DNA from: Porphyromonas vaginalis
GTDB taxonomy: Bacteria > Bacteroidota > Bacteroidia > Bacteroidales > Porphyromonadaceae
Assembly: GCF_958301595.1 (NCBI RefSeq)
Contig: NZ_CATQJU010000001.1
Location: 186,001 to 250,000, forward strand
Direction: 5' to 3'
DNA: 64,000 nucleotides
Below the pieces are notes generated by a model that searched no databases, was not told the DNA's origin, and worked only from the letters and a program-made list of their open reading frames with translations. How positions within the stretch are numbered: the first letter of the stretch is position 1; every line of letters starts with the position of its first letter. Of this stretch, positions 43,592 through 51,587 are shown one piece after another. The position numbers and the translations under genes are program-made.

Positions 43592-44536
43592 ATGCGAGGC
43601 AGAGTCATCAAGGTCATCGGCAATAACTGTGCAGTGCACGTGCCCGAAGAGGATCGGGTCTACGCCTGCCTGATCAAAGGGCGGGTGCGCATACAGGGCA
43701 TTCGTAGCACCAACCCCGTAGTGGTCGGTGACTGGGTGCACTTCACGCCAGATCCACAGCAGGAGGTCTCCTATATAGAGTCTCTCGAGCCACGACGCAA
43801 CTACATCATACGGCGCGCCACCAACCTCTCTAAAGAGTCGCACATCCTGGCGACAAACATTGACCTAGCCCTCCTGATGGTCACCATTGCTCGCCCTCGC
43901 ACTTCCTACACATTCATCGATCGCTTCCTCGCCACGGCAGAGGCGTACCGCATCCCCACCGAGATCCTCATCAACAAGGTCGACGACCTCAAGCCCGACG
44001 AGGAGGAGGTGATGAGCGAATTGACCGAAATCTACACCCCGCTGGGCTATCCCTGCCACCCCATATCGGCACTGCAACATCAAGGCACCGACGCGCTCAT
44101 GTCCCTGCTCGATGGCAAATGCACGCTCATCGCGGGGCACTCTGGAACGGGCAAGTCGACCCTACTCAACAGTTTGATCCCCGACCTAGACCTAGCCACG
44201 CAGGCTATCTCTTCGCTCTATGAGACGGGGCAGCACACGACTACTTACTCGGAGATGTATCAGCTACCGGCTCCGCACTCGGGCTGGATCATCGATACGC
44301 CCGGGATCAAAGCTTTTGGCACGCTAGAGATGAGCGAAGAGGACACGAGCCACTTCTTTCGTGAGTTCTTCGCCTATTCGAGCGACTGCCGCTTTGCCAA
44401 TTGCACACACCTCCACGAGCCAGGCTGCGCTGTTCTCAAGGCGCTTGAAGAGGGACGCATTGCCCCCTCGCGCTACAAGAGCTATCTGAGCATCCTCCAG
44501 GACGAGCACAGCGGCCCCTACCGACCCGAGCAGTAA
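43592..44536 (+). CDS. rsgA: Ribosome small subunit-dependent GTPase RsgA
   Basis: A 314-residue protein with an N-terminal OB fold (GRVIKVIGNNCAVHVPEEDRVYACLIKGRVRI). A circularly permuted GTPase follows: G4 INKVDD, G1 GHSGTGKST, G3 DTPGIKAFG. The C-terminal zinc site uses C-X7-type spacing in SDCRFANCTHLHEPGC. It checks late 30S maturation. The ATG at 43592 is preferred over one 45 bases upstream because the OB-fold strand begins directly there. rnr follows after 34 bases. Confidence 0.94.
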   Translation: MRGRVIKVIGNNCAVHVPEEDRVYACLIKGRVRIQGIRSTNPVVVGDWVHFTPDPQQEVSYIESLEPRRNYIIRRATNLSKESHILATNIDLALLMVTIARPRTSYTFIDRFLATAEAYRIPTEILINKVDDLKPDEEEVMSELTEIYTPLGYPCHPISALQHQGTDALMSLLDGKCTLIAGHSGTGKSTLLNSLIPDLDLATQAISSLYETGQHTTTYSEMYQLPAPHSGWIIDTPGIKAFGTLEMSEEDTSHFFREFFAYSSDCRFANCTHLHEPGCAVLKALEEGRIAPSRYKSYLSILQDEHSGPYRPEQ

Positions 44537-44570
44537 GCCCACAACGCATACACACATTAACCAAACGATT

Positions 44571-46748
44571 ATGACAAAACCATCTAGAAAGAAAAACACA
44601 CCCAAGAAGAACCCTACCAAACGCTCCGGCGCGAAGCGGCTTAACCTCGACGAACTAACACGAGCCGTCGTCAAGCTCTTTGCCACAAACCCAACCCACA
44701 CGTGGAACTACAAGCAGGTCTCCAAGCAACTCGGCATCACGGAGCAACCGATGCGCCAGTCCATCAGCCGCATCCTCGAGGTGCTGGAACTGGACGACAC
44801 GCTCACACGGGTCAAACCAGGCACCTATCGCTATAATCTCTCGGGAGCTCTGCTCTTCGGCACCTTCGAGCGTCGCTCTAACGGACGCAACGCATTTATC
44901 TCTGACGAGGATGGCAAGAGCATCTTCATCGCCGAGCGCAACTCCATGCATGCGCTCAACGGAGACCGGGTACAGGCGCGTCTCTTTGCTAAGCGTCAGG
45001 GCGGTGACCTAGAGGGCGAGGTGATCAATATCATTGAGCGGTCAAAGCACACCTTCGTCGGGCGACTGGAATTCAAAAAGGACTGGGCCATCTTCGTCAC
45101 CGAAGACCGCACCCTCTCGACCGACATACTGATCCCGCTCAGCGAACTAAACGGTGCTCAGCGAGACTCTAAGGTAGAGGTGGCTATCACCGAGTGGCCT
45201 AGCTCGGACAAGATCCCCACGGGACGTGTCCTCAAGGTTCTCGGCAAGGCGGGCGACAACGACACCGAGATGCGCGCCATACTGACCGAATACAATATAG
45301 ACTACGACTACCCACAGGCTGCTATCGACGAGGCAGAGCGACTCTCGGGCGAGATAACCCAAGAGCAGCTAGCGCAGCGAGAGGACTTTCGCGAGGTGCC
45401 GACGCTTACCATTGACCCTGCCGACGCTAAGGACTTTGACGATGCACTCTCTTACCGTGACCTCGGCGATGGCCGGCACGAGGTGGGCGTTCACATCGCC
45501 GATGTCTCTTACTTCGTCACCGAGGGGTCCAAGATTGACGAGGAGGCTTACGCACGTGGCACCAGCGTTTACCTCGTGGACCGCACCATCCCGATGCTCC
45601 CCGAGGCACTGTGCAACAATCTCTGTTCGCTACGCCCCAACGAGGATAAGTACGCGTACTCCTGTATCCTCACGCTAGACAATGCAGCGCACGTACAGCA
45701 GTACCGCATCTGTCGCACAGTGATCCGGAGCGATCAGCGCATGACTTACGAGGAGGCGCAGGATGTGATCGAGGGACGCAGTGACACCCAGCAGGCGATC
45801 ATTCAGCCACTCTTCGAACTCTCCCAGCAGTTGCGCAAGCGCCGCTTTGACGAGGGTGCGATCAAGTTCCAGAGCCAAGAGGTGCGCTTCGTACTAGACC
45901 CCAAGGGTCGCCCCACAGGGGTCGAGGAGGTGATAGACAATGAGTCACACCACCTCATCGAGGAGTTTATGCTTCTGGCCAATCGCACTGTTGCTGAGGA
46001 CATCGGGCAGGTTCGTGCCAAGGGCAAGAAGGCGAAGAACTTCGTCTACCGTGTCCACGCACAGCCTAGCGAAGAGAAGTTGATGGCGCTCGCTTCTTTT
46101 GCCGGTAAGTTCGGCTACAAAGTCAATCTCAGTGGCGAGAATCGTCAGGTAAGTCGCTCCTTCAACAAGCTCCTCGACAGCGTCCAGGGAAAGCGTGAGG
46201 AGAGCCTCATCGAGACACTCGCCATCCGCTCTATGACCCGTGCCGAGTACTCGCCTGACAACATCGGCCACTACGGACTCTCCTTTGCTTTCTACACCCA
46301 CTTCACCTCACCCATTCGTCGCTACCCCGACCTTATGGTGCACCGTCTCCTGACGCGCTACTACGCAGGCGGTCGCTCTGTGACAAAGGGCAAGCTTGAG
46401 GAGCAGTGCCAGCACTGCAGCGAGCAGGAGCAGATAGCCACACAGGCAGAGCGTGACTCGATCAAGTACAAGCAGGTGGAGTATATGAAGGCTCGCATAG
46501 GACAAGTCTTCGACGGAGTCATCAGCGGCGTCGCCGAGTGGGGACTTTATGTGGAGCTCAAGGGGTCGCACTGCGAGGGACTCATACCGATCCGCAAGCT
46601 CGAGGACGACTACTTCGAGTACGACGAGAAGAACTACCGCCTCCGTGGACGACGCACCGGCAAGCGCTACAACCTAGGCGACCCGATCACCGTACGTGTC
46701 GCTCGTGCCGACCTAGAGCAGCGACAGCTTGACTTTGACCTCGTCTGA
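44571..46748 (+). CDS. rnr: Ribonuclease R
   Basis: A 725-residue protein. A basic N-terminus leads to a winged-helix region (WNYKQVSKQLGITEQPMRQSISRIL) and cold-shock domains. The RNB catalytic domain has TIDPADAKDFDDALSYRDLGDGRHEVGVHIADVSYFV, with the metal-binding aspartates, and DRTIPMLPEALCNNLCSL. A C-terminal S1 domain (GQVFDGVISGVAEWGLYVELKGSHCEGLIP) completes it. It degrades structured RNA 3' to 5' and takes part in rRNA and mRNA turnover. It sits between rsgA and rlmN in a translation-related run. Confidence 0.96.
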   Translation: MTKPSRKKNTPKKNPTKRSGAKRLNLDELTRAVVKLFATNPTHTWNYKQVSKQLGITEQPMRQSISRILEVLELDDTLTRVKPGTYRYNLSGALLFGTFERRSNGRNAFISDEDGKSIFIAERNSMHALNGDRVQARLFAKRQGGDLEGEVINIIERSKHTFVGRLEFKKDWAIFVTEDRTLSTDILIPLSELNGAQRDSKVEVAITEWPSSDKIPTGRVLKVLGKAGDNDTEMRAILTEYNIDYDYPQAAIDEAERLSGEITQEQLAQREDFREVPTLTIDPADAKDFDDALSYRDLGDGRHEVGVHIADVSYFVTEGSKIDEEAYARGTSVYLVDRTIPMLPEALCNNLCSLRPNEDKYAYSCILTLDNAAHVQQYRICRTVIRSDQRMTYEEAQDVIEGRSDTQQAIIQPLFELSQQLRKRRFDEGAIKFQSQEVRFVLDPKGRPTGVEEVIDNESHHLIEEFMLLANRTVAEDIGQVRAKGKKAKNFVYRVHAQPSEEKLMALASFAGKFGYKVNLSGENRQVSRSFNKLLDSVQGKREESLIETLAIRSMTRAEYSPDNIGHYGLSFAFYTHFTSPIRRYPDLMVHRLLTRYYAGGRSVTKGKLEEQCQHCSEQEQIATQAERDSIKYKQVEYMKARIGQVFDGVISGVAEWGLYVELKGSHCEGLIPIRKLEDDYFEYDEKNYRLRGRRTGKRYNLGDPITVRVARADLEQRQLDFDLV

Positions 46749-46761
46749 TACGCCCCCTCTC

Positions 46762-47787
46762 ATGACAGCAACGCACCAGATCCTCGGCAAGACGCCTGCG
46801 CAACTCACGGAGCTAGCCGTTGGCCTAGGACTGCCCAAATACACAGGTCGGCAGATCGCCGACTGGCTCTACCAGAAGCATGTCTCCTCGTGGGACGAGA
46901 TGACCAATCTGAGCAAGAAGGCGCGCGCTCTGCTCGCCTCGCACTACGAGATAGGCCGTGCGGCACCTCATCTACAGCAGACTTCACGAGACGGCACGGT
47001 CAAGTACCTCTTTGCCGCTGGTGGGGGCTTCGTTGAGACGGTTATGATTCCCGAGGGTGACCGCGCCACGCTCTGCGTATCGTCACAGCGAGGTTGCAAG
47101 ATGAACTGTCTCTTCTGCATGACGGGCAAGCAAGGCTTCGGTGCTAACCTCTCGGCAAGCGAAATCCTCAACCAGATCCTCTCCGTGCCTGAGGTCAATG
47201 AGTTGACCAACATCGTCTTCATGGGAATGGGCGAGCCGATGGACAATATAGACACGCTCCTACAAGTGATCCACTGTCTGACCGATCCGCAGGGGCTGGC
47301 AATGAGTCCTAAGCGCATCACTGTCTCGACCATCGGCCTACGCCCTGGCTTGGAGCGTTTCTTGGACGAGTGCACCTGCCATCTAGCGATCAGCCTGCAC
47401 AACCCACTGCCGGAGGAGCGTTTATCCATTATGCCCGTAGAGCGAGCCATGCCCCTTGCCGACACGGTGGCACTCCTACGACACTACGACTGGAGCCATC
47501 AGCGTCGTCTCACCTTCGAGTATATCGTCTTCTCAGGGCTCAACGACACGCCCCGCCACCTCGCAGCTCTCAAGCGTTTACTCGCACAGCTCGACTGCCA
47601 CGTCAACCTGATCCGCTACCACCGCATCCCGCACATCGACCTGCCCAGCTCCGATATGACTCGCATGGAGTGGCTCCGCGATCGGCTCTGCGAGGCGGGC
47701 ATACCGACCACCATCCGCACCTCCCGTGGCGAAGACATCAGTGCCGCCTGCGGTATGCTTAGCACCCAGGAGCAGCGAGGAGCATAA
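46762..47787 (+). CDS. rlmN: Dual-specificity 23S rRNA/tRNA methyltransferase RlmN
   Basis: A 341-residue radical SAM protein: the cluster motif is CKMNCLFC in SSQRGCKMNCLFCMTGKQGF. FMGMGEPMDNID and CHLAISLHNPLPEERLSIMPVERA are conserved, and the second catalytic Cys is in TSRGEDISAACGML near the C-terminus. It methylates C2 of A2503 in 23S rRNA and A37 in some tRNAs. The ATG at 46762, 13 bases after the rnr stop, is preferred to one inside rnr. Confidence 0.95.
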   Translation: MTATHQILGKTPAQLTELAVGLGLPKYTGRQIADWLYQKHVSSWDEMTNLSKKARALLASHYEIGRAAPHLQQTSRDGTVKYLFAAGGGFVETVMIPEGDRATLCVSSQRGCKMNCLFCMTGKQGFGANLSASEILNQILSVPEVNELTNIVFMGMGEPMDNIDTLLQVIHCLTDPQGLAMSPKRITVSTIGLRPGLERFLDECTCHLAISLHNPLPEERLSIMPVERAMPLADTVALLRHYDWSHQRRLTFEYIVFSGLNDTPRHLAALKRLLAQLDCHVNLIRYHRIPHIDLPSSDMTRMEWLRDRLCEAGIPTTIRTSRGEDISAACGMLSTQEQRGA

Positions 47788-47789
47788 GA

Positions 47790-47813
47790 GCCTGTTGCAA
47801 AAGTCAACAGTCC
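47790..47813. repeat. Solo left-end hairpin of the 160-175-bp MITE family
   Basis: The bases CTGTTGCAAAAGTCAACAG match the left-end hairpin of the elements at 21180 and 60545. The rest of the element is absent; a terminator follows instead. Confidence 0.65.
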
Positions 47814-47822
47814 CATTATGAC

Positions 47823-47866
47823 AAAAGGTTCTAGCCTCACAAGAGAGGTTAGAACCTTTTTTGTTT
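47823..47866. terminator. Terminator between the convergent rlmN and OMP genes
   Basis: AAAAGGTTCTAGCCTC pairs with GAGGTTAGAACCTTTT (one G-U), with a short loop of six bases and T/A runs on both sides. It can therefore serve both directions. Confidence 0.9.
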
Positions 47867-47886
47867 CGTCCAAAGCTAGACACCCG

Positions 47887-48507
47887 CTAGAAGCGGTAGC
47901 CCACAGAGATCGCGGGATATATGTAAGCAACGTTCCACTTACTCACCTTCACGATATTACGTCCCAGACGACAGCTTATCTCACCGCTCCAGTTGCTACG
48001 CGTGACCAGCTTGAAGCCCCCGCCTAGGCCTATGCCCCACGAGATACCGCTCCGCTCTTCGATCTGCTTCTCCCTCTTTCCCGTTTCTGGAGAGTATTCA
48101 TAGTGCACATTGCGCAGGTTATCGTTGTAAGCGATCGAGCTATTAGCCTCTAGGAAAAAGCCCGCATTAGGTTTTTTCATAGAAAACAAAACGCCTCCAA
48201 AGTACCAGCGACCATAAGGCATCACACCCGCTGTAGGGAAAAGGACGACGTTAAGTCGATCACTACCAAAATAAGCGCTCGCCATAACCCCTACACCCAC
48301 ATCTAGTGCCACCGCACGCTCATACTCCAGCGCAACAGCCTGATAAGGTATCGGAGCATGTAGATTCAGTCGTACTTCGTTGCGCTTTTCGGGTGTGGGT
48401 GGCTCAGGCTCTCCAGACACCACGACCTCCTGAGCAACTAGCCCAAGGAAGCTTAGTGCTAGTAAGATCGTGCTAAGGATCAGCCGTGTCAGTCGTTCTG
48501 TCATCAT
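47887..48507 (-). CDS. Outer-membrane beta-barrel protein of unknown function
   Basis: A 206-residue protein with a signal peptide (LILSTILLALSFLGLVAQ) and alternating beta strands. YLVNL-type barrel parts include VRLNLHAPIPYQAVALEYERAVALDVGVGVMA, WYFGGVLFS, AGFFLEANSSIAYND and ISWGIGLGGGFKLV. It ends in SVGYRF, a terminal Phe as needed for BAM-dependent insertion. No specific family is claimed. A -7-like TAACTTTG lies at 48530-48537 on the minus strand. The gene stands alone between two terminating gene runs. Confidence 0.8.
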   Translation of the reverse strand: MMTERLTRLILSTILLALSFLGLVAQEVVVSGEPEPPTPEKRNEVRLNLHAPIPYQAVALEYERAVALDVGVGVMASAYFGSDRLNVVLFPTAGVMPYGRWYFGGVLFSMKKPNAGFFLEANSSIAYNDNLRNVHYEYSPETGKREKQIEERSGISWGIGLGGGFKLVTRSNWSGEISCRLGRNIVKVSKWNVAYIYPAISVGYRF

Positions 48508-48547
48508 CGTAACGTCTTTAGGTTATGCCCCAAAGTTAATACTATTT

Positions 48548-50227
48548 CTAAGATTTGGCCACAGCCTCAGTGATCTCCTCGTAGAGTGCCAAGGCTCGCT
48601 TTTGCGCCTCAGCAAAGGTCGGCAGCACATTCTCCCGCCCCAGCTGATCGATGATACCCGTCTGCTCCAGATGCGTATAGACCGCCGGACGCACGCCACT
48701 CAGCACGACATGCACACCGCGCCTACGCTGTCGTGCCAGTACCATCTGCAGGTTGTGTAGCCCCGTGCTATCGATGAAAGGCACGCGACGCATACGGATG
48801 ATGCGTACCTCCGGATGGTCGTGAACCGTCACCATCACCTCATCAAACTTATTGGCAATGCCAAAGAAAAACGGGCCCTCTACCTCGTAGACCTCCACGC
48901 GATCTGGTAGCTCCAAATGTTCCTCAGCCAGAGGCTCGTCCGTAATCTCCCCCACCCCAATCTGCTCGACCGAGCTCACATCGAGGATGCGACGGAAGAG
49001 TAGCGCGATCGCCAGCAGCATACCCACACCGATCGCCACCGTTAGGTCCGTCAGCACCGTCAGCAGGAAAGTCACCAAGAGGATAACCGTATCCCCTCGA
49101 GGGCCCTTAAAAATCGATACAAAAGAGCGCCAGCCACTCATATTATAAGAGACCACCACCAGCACGCCCGCCAGCACCGCCATCGGTATATGCGCCGTCA
49201 GGGGCGAGAGCAGGAGCATGATCAGCAGGAGCACCACCGCATGGATGATTCCCGCCATGGGAGTCCGTCCACCGCTATTGATATTGGTCATGGTACGAGC
49301 GATAGCCCCCGTCACCGGGATCCCTCCGAAGAACGGCACCACCACATTAGCCACACCCTGACCGATCAATTCGCTGTCAGGATTGTGCTTCGTGCCGATC
49401 ACACCGTCCGCCACCGATGCTGAGAGCAGGCTCTCCATAGCACCCAGTAGCATGATCGTTAGAGCCGAGGGAAAGAGTGCCACGATACGCTCCACCGTGA
49501 TTGTAGGCATGACGAAGGTCGGCAACGCACGCTCTATCGTATAGTTGTCCCCGATATTCTCCGGTCTGAGGTAGCCCAACTGCTGGAGACCAAAGCTAAC
49601 CAGCGTGAGCAGCACCAGCGCCACCAGCGTGCTAGGGATCTTCGCATTAACTTTGGGCAAAAGCCAGATGATCAGTATCGTGCCGACCGCAAAGGCAAAG
49701 GGAATCCACGACGCCGTCGCAAAGTTGGCGATCAGCACCTGCCACTTGCCGATGAAGTCTCCCGGCATCGACTCGATCTGTAGCCCGAAGAGGTCAGCGA
49801 TCTGCGTCGTGAAGATGGTCACGGCGATACCTGCCGTAAAGCCCACGATAATCGGATAAGGAATGAAGCGCACCAGACCACCCAAGCGCAAGAAGCCCAG
49901 CAGCATCAGGAGCAAGCCCGCCATGATCGTCGCAATGGCCAGCCCGTCCAGTCCGTGCTGCTGAATGATCCCGTAGACGATCACGATGAAGGCCCCCGTC
50001 GGCCCCCCGATCTGCACCTTGCTACCGCCCAGTAACGAGACTAGGAAGCCACCGATGATAGCCGTCAGCAACCCCTCCGTCGGTGATACCCCACTGGCGA
50101 TACCGAAGGCGATAGCTAGCGGCAGGGCAACCACCCCGACGATGATACCCGCAGTGAGATCCTTGAGAAAGTCTTGTCGTGAATAACCACGTAGAGAGAG
50201 AAAAAACTCAGGCACGAGTCCCTTCAT
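48548..50227 (-). CDS. SulP-family anion transporter with STAS domain
   Basis: A protein of 559 residues with 10-14 membrane helices: DLTAGIIVGVVALPLAIAFGIASGVSPTEGLLTAIIGGFLVSLLGGSKVQIGGPTGAFIVIV is the usual first part, with GIPVTGAIARTMTNINSGGRTPMAGIIHA later. A STAS domain follows (VYEVEGPFFFGIANKFDEV, IIRMRRVPFIDSTGLHNLQMVL; about residue 440 on). SulP proteins carry sulfate, bicarbonate or dicarboxylates; the substrate is not deducible. An ATG nine bases upstream is also possible. TATCTTTG at 50265-50272 on the minus strand is a likely -7 box. Confidence 0.93.
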   Translation of the reverse strand: MKGLVPEFFLSLRGYSRQDFLKDLTAGIIVGVVALPLAIAFGIASGVSPTEGLLTAIIGGFLVSLLGGSKVQIGGPTGAFIVIVYGIIQQHGLDGLAIATIMAGLLLMLLGFLRLGGLVRFIPYPIIVGFTAGIAVTIFTTQIADLFGLQIESMPGDFIGKWQVLIANFATASWIPFAFAVGTILIIWLLPKVNAKIPSTLVALVLLTLVSFGLQQLGYLRPENIGDNYTIERALPTFVMPTITVERIVALFPSALTIMLLGAMESLLSASVADGVIGTKHNPDSELIGQGVANVVVPFFGGIPVTGAIARTMTNINSGGRTPMAGIIHAVVLLLIMLLLSPLTAHIPMAVLAGVLVVVSYNMSGWRSFVSIFKGPRGDTVILLVTFLLTVLTDLTVAIGVGMLLAIALLFRRILDVSSVEQIGVGEITDEPLAEEHLELPDRVEVYEVEGPFFFGIANKFDEVMVTVHDHPEVRIIRMRRVPFIDSTGLHNLQMVLARQRRRGVHVVLSGVRPAVYTHLEQTGIIDQLGRENVLPTFAEAQKRALALYEEITEAVAKS

Positions 50228-50236
50228 GATAGACAT

Positions 50237-50674
50237 AAGCGTAAGAAAACGATTGGTACTGCTACAAAGATACGAAATTAGAGGTTAGAGGCCAGAAGTT
50301 AGAGGTTAGAGATTCGATCATTCTGACAGCTCCGATGACTCTTGCCTCTAGCTAATTGCTAACAGCTTTCCCAGCACCTCAAAACAAGAATTAGCTGAGC
50401 TTAGGACGAGCAGTATGCATCTCAATAAAGAAATAAAGCGTACCTTTGTGACAAGGATTTTAGATACGTTACAAAGTATGTTTGCCCCACCCCATTTAGT
50501 ATTTGGCAACAAGGGAGCAGCTCACTTACAAAGCTCTCATGCAAGCACTTCTCTTGCTACCAGCAGGAGAAAGGGCGGGGCAACAAACACTCTACACACA
50601 TCTCATCACACACCACAGACGATCTTTCCCCAAGAGAGGTCTCTCCACTCGTCGTATCTTTACTGTAACCCAAT
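50237..50674. other. Divergent intergenic region upstream of the Hsp70 cluster
   Basis: At 50281-50320 lie several TTAGAGGTTAGAG-type words, also seen in the repeats at 8508 and 60790. TACCTTTG at 50441-50448 is a possible -7 box for the rightward cluster, about 230 bases before its first start codon, leaving a long 5' leader. A second weaker match, TATCTTTA, lies at about 50655. No gene is supported here. Confidence 0.5.
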
Positions 50675-51454
50675 ATGCTGAAAAGAGTTTTATCACCCCA
50701 CTTGTTTATTAGGTCTTCCTTTAAGAGGGCTCAGCTGATTAACCAGCTATTTCTAAAAGCAGCAGGAGTCGCTCTATGCACGCTCTCCATGCTCACCCTC
50801 ACCTCTTGCGATAAGAATCATACAGCAGAGTATGAGCGCATTGACAGATCAGACATCGAGGGGTATGAAGCCTTTGTCAGGGAATACCCATCTAGTATAC
50901 ATGTCTCTGATGCTCAAGAGCGAATCCAAGTAGCCAAAGAGGAGATACGGATACGAGAAGAGGAGGAGCGACGTCAAAGAGAAGAGGAGGCGCAGCGAGA
51001 GCAACTATATAGCACCTATGGCTCTAACTCCCTCCACAACGGATCTCAGCCCTACGAAAGCTTTTATGGAAAAAACCATCGCTACTCTAGCGACGAGCCA
51101 CACGCAGAGGTGCGTGTAAAAGCCGCCCACAACTCTGACGTCATTGTGATCATTAGGTATAACAATCAGAATGGACGAGTCGCAGGACACACCTACGTCA
51201 GGGCTGGGCAGACAGCGACTATCCAGCTCCCTGGGGGACACCGCTATCAGACATTCTTCTACTATGGTCGTGGTTGGTATCCAGATAAGCCGATGAAAAA
51301 CGGGGTCAAGGGAGGCTTCTTAGAAGATGAGGCATACTCTAAAGACGGCTCTACGGCACTACTGCAAGATAATGAAATCCTAAGCTTTAAGCTGACACCT
51401 GTACTGGACGGCAACTTCTCTACCTCTCAAAGCAATGAGAGTGAGATATTCTAG
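50675..51454 (+). CDS. Lipoprotein heading the Hsp70/kinase-AAA cluster
   Basis: A 259-residue protein with a long N-region and a lipobox (TLTSC at about residue 46). Next is a TPR-like segment (YEAFVREYPSSIHVSDAQERIQ), a charged helix rich in E and R (about 90-110), and a C-terminal beta domain (RVKAAHNSDVIVIIRYNNQNGRVAGHTYVRAGQTATIQLPGGHRYQTFFYYGRGW). The family is not recognised. Its location in the envelope contrasts with the cytoplasmic Hsp70 downstream. It is 133 bases before the next gene and points the same way, so it is included in the cluster with moderate confidence. Confidence 0.7.
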   Translation: MLKRVLSPHLFIRSSFKRAQLINQLFLKAAGVALCTLSMLTLTSCDKNHTAEYERIDRSDIEGYEAFVREYPSSIHVSDAQERIQVAKEEIRIREEEERRQREEEAQREQLYSTYGSNSLHNGSQPYESFYGKNHRYSSDEPHAEVRVKAAHNSDVIVIIRYNNQNGRVAGHTYVRAGQTATIQLPGGHRYQTFFYYGRGWYPDKPMKNGVKGGFLEDEAYSKDGSTALLQDNEILSFKLTPVLDGNFSTSQSNESEIF

Positions 51455-51494
51455 CCACACGGCATCGACAGCAAGTACTCCAAACATCATCACA

Positions 51495-51557
51495 ATGAAA
51501 AAAACTCTTCATCACCTACTCCTCTCAGCCTTGTCACTGCCTTGGCTCTGGAGCTAA
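51495..51557 (+). pseudogene. Orphan signal-peptide remnant
   Basis: A 20-codon frame, MKKTLHHLLLSALSLPWLWS, reads as a bare signal peptide. In another frame the sequence continues with GAKVGKSYSISLG to a stop at about 51588. This looks like the start of a lost or heavily truncated exported protein. It could also be a real short peptide. Confidence 0.3.
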
Positions 51558-51587
51558 GGTTGGCAAGAGTTACTCTATATCCCTAGG

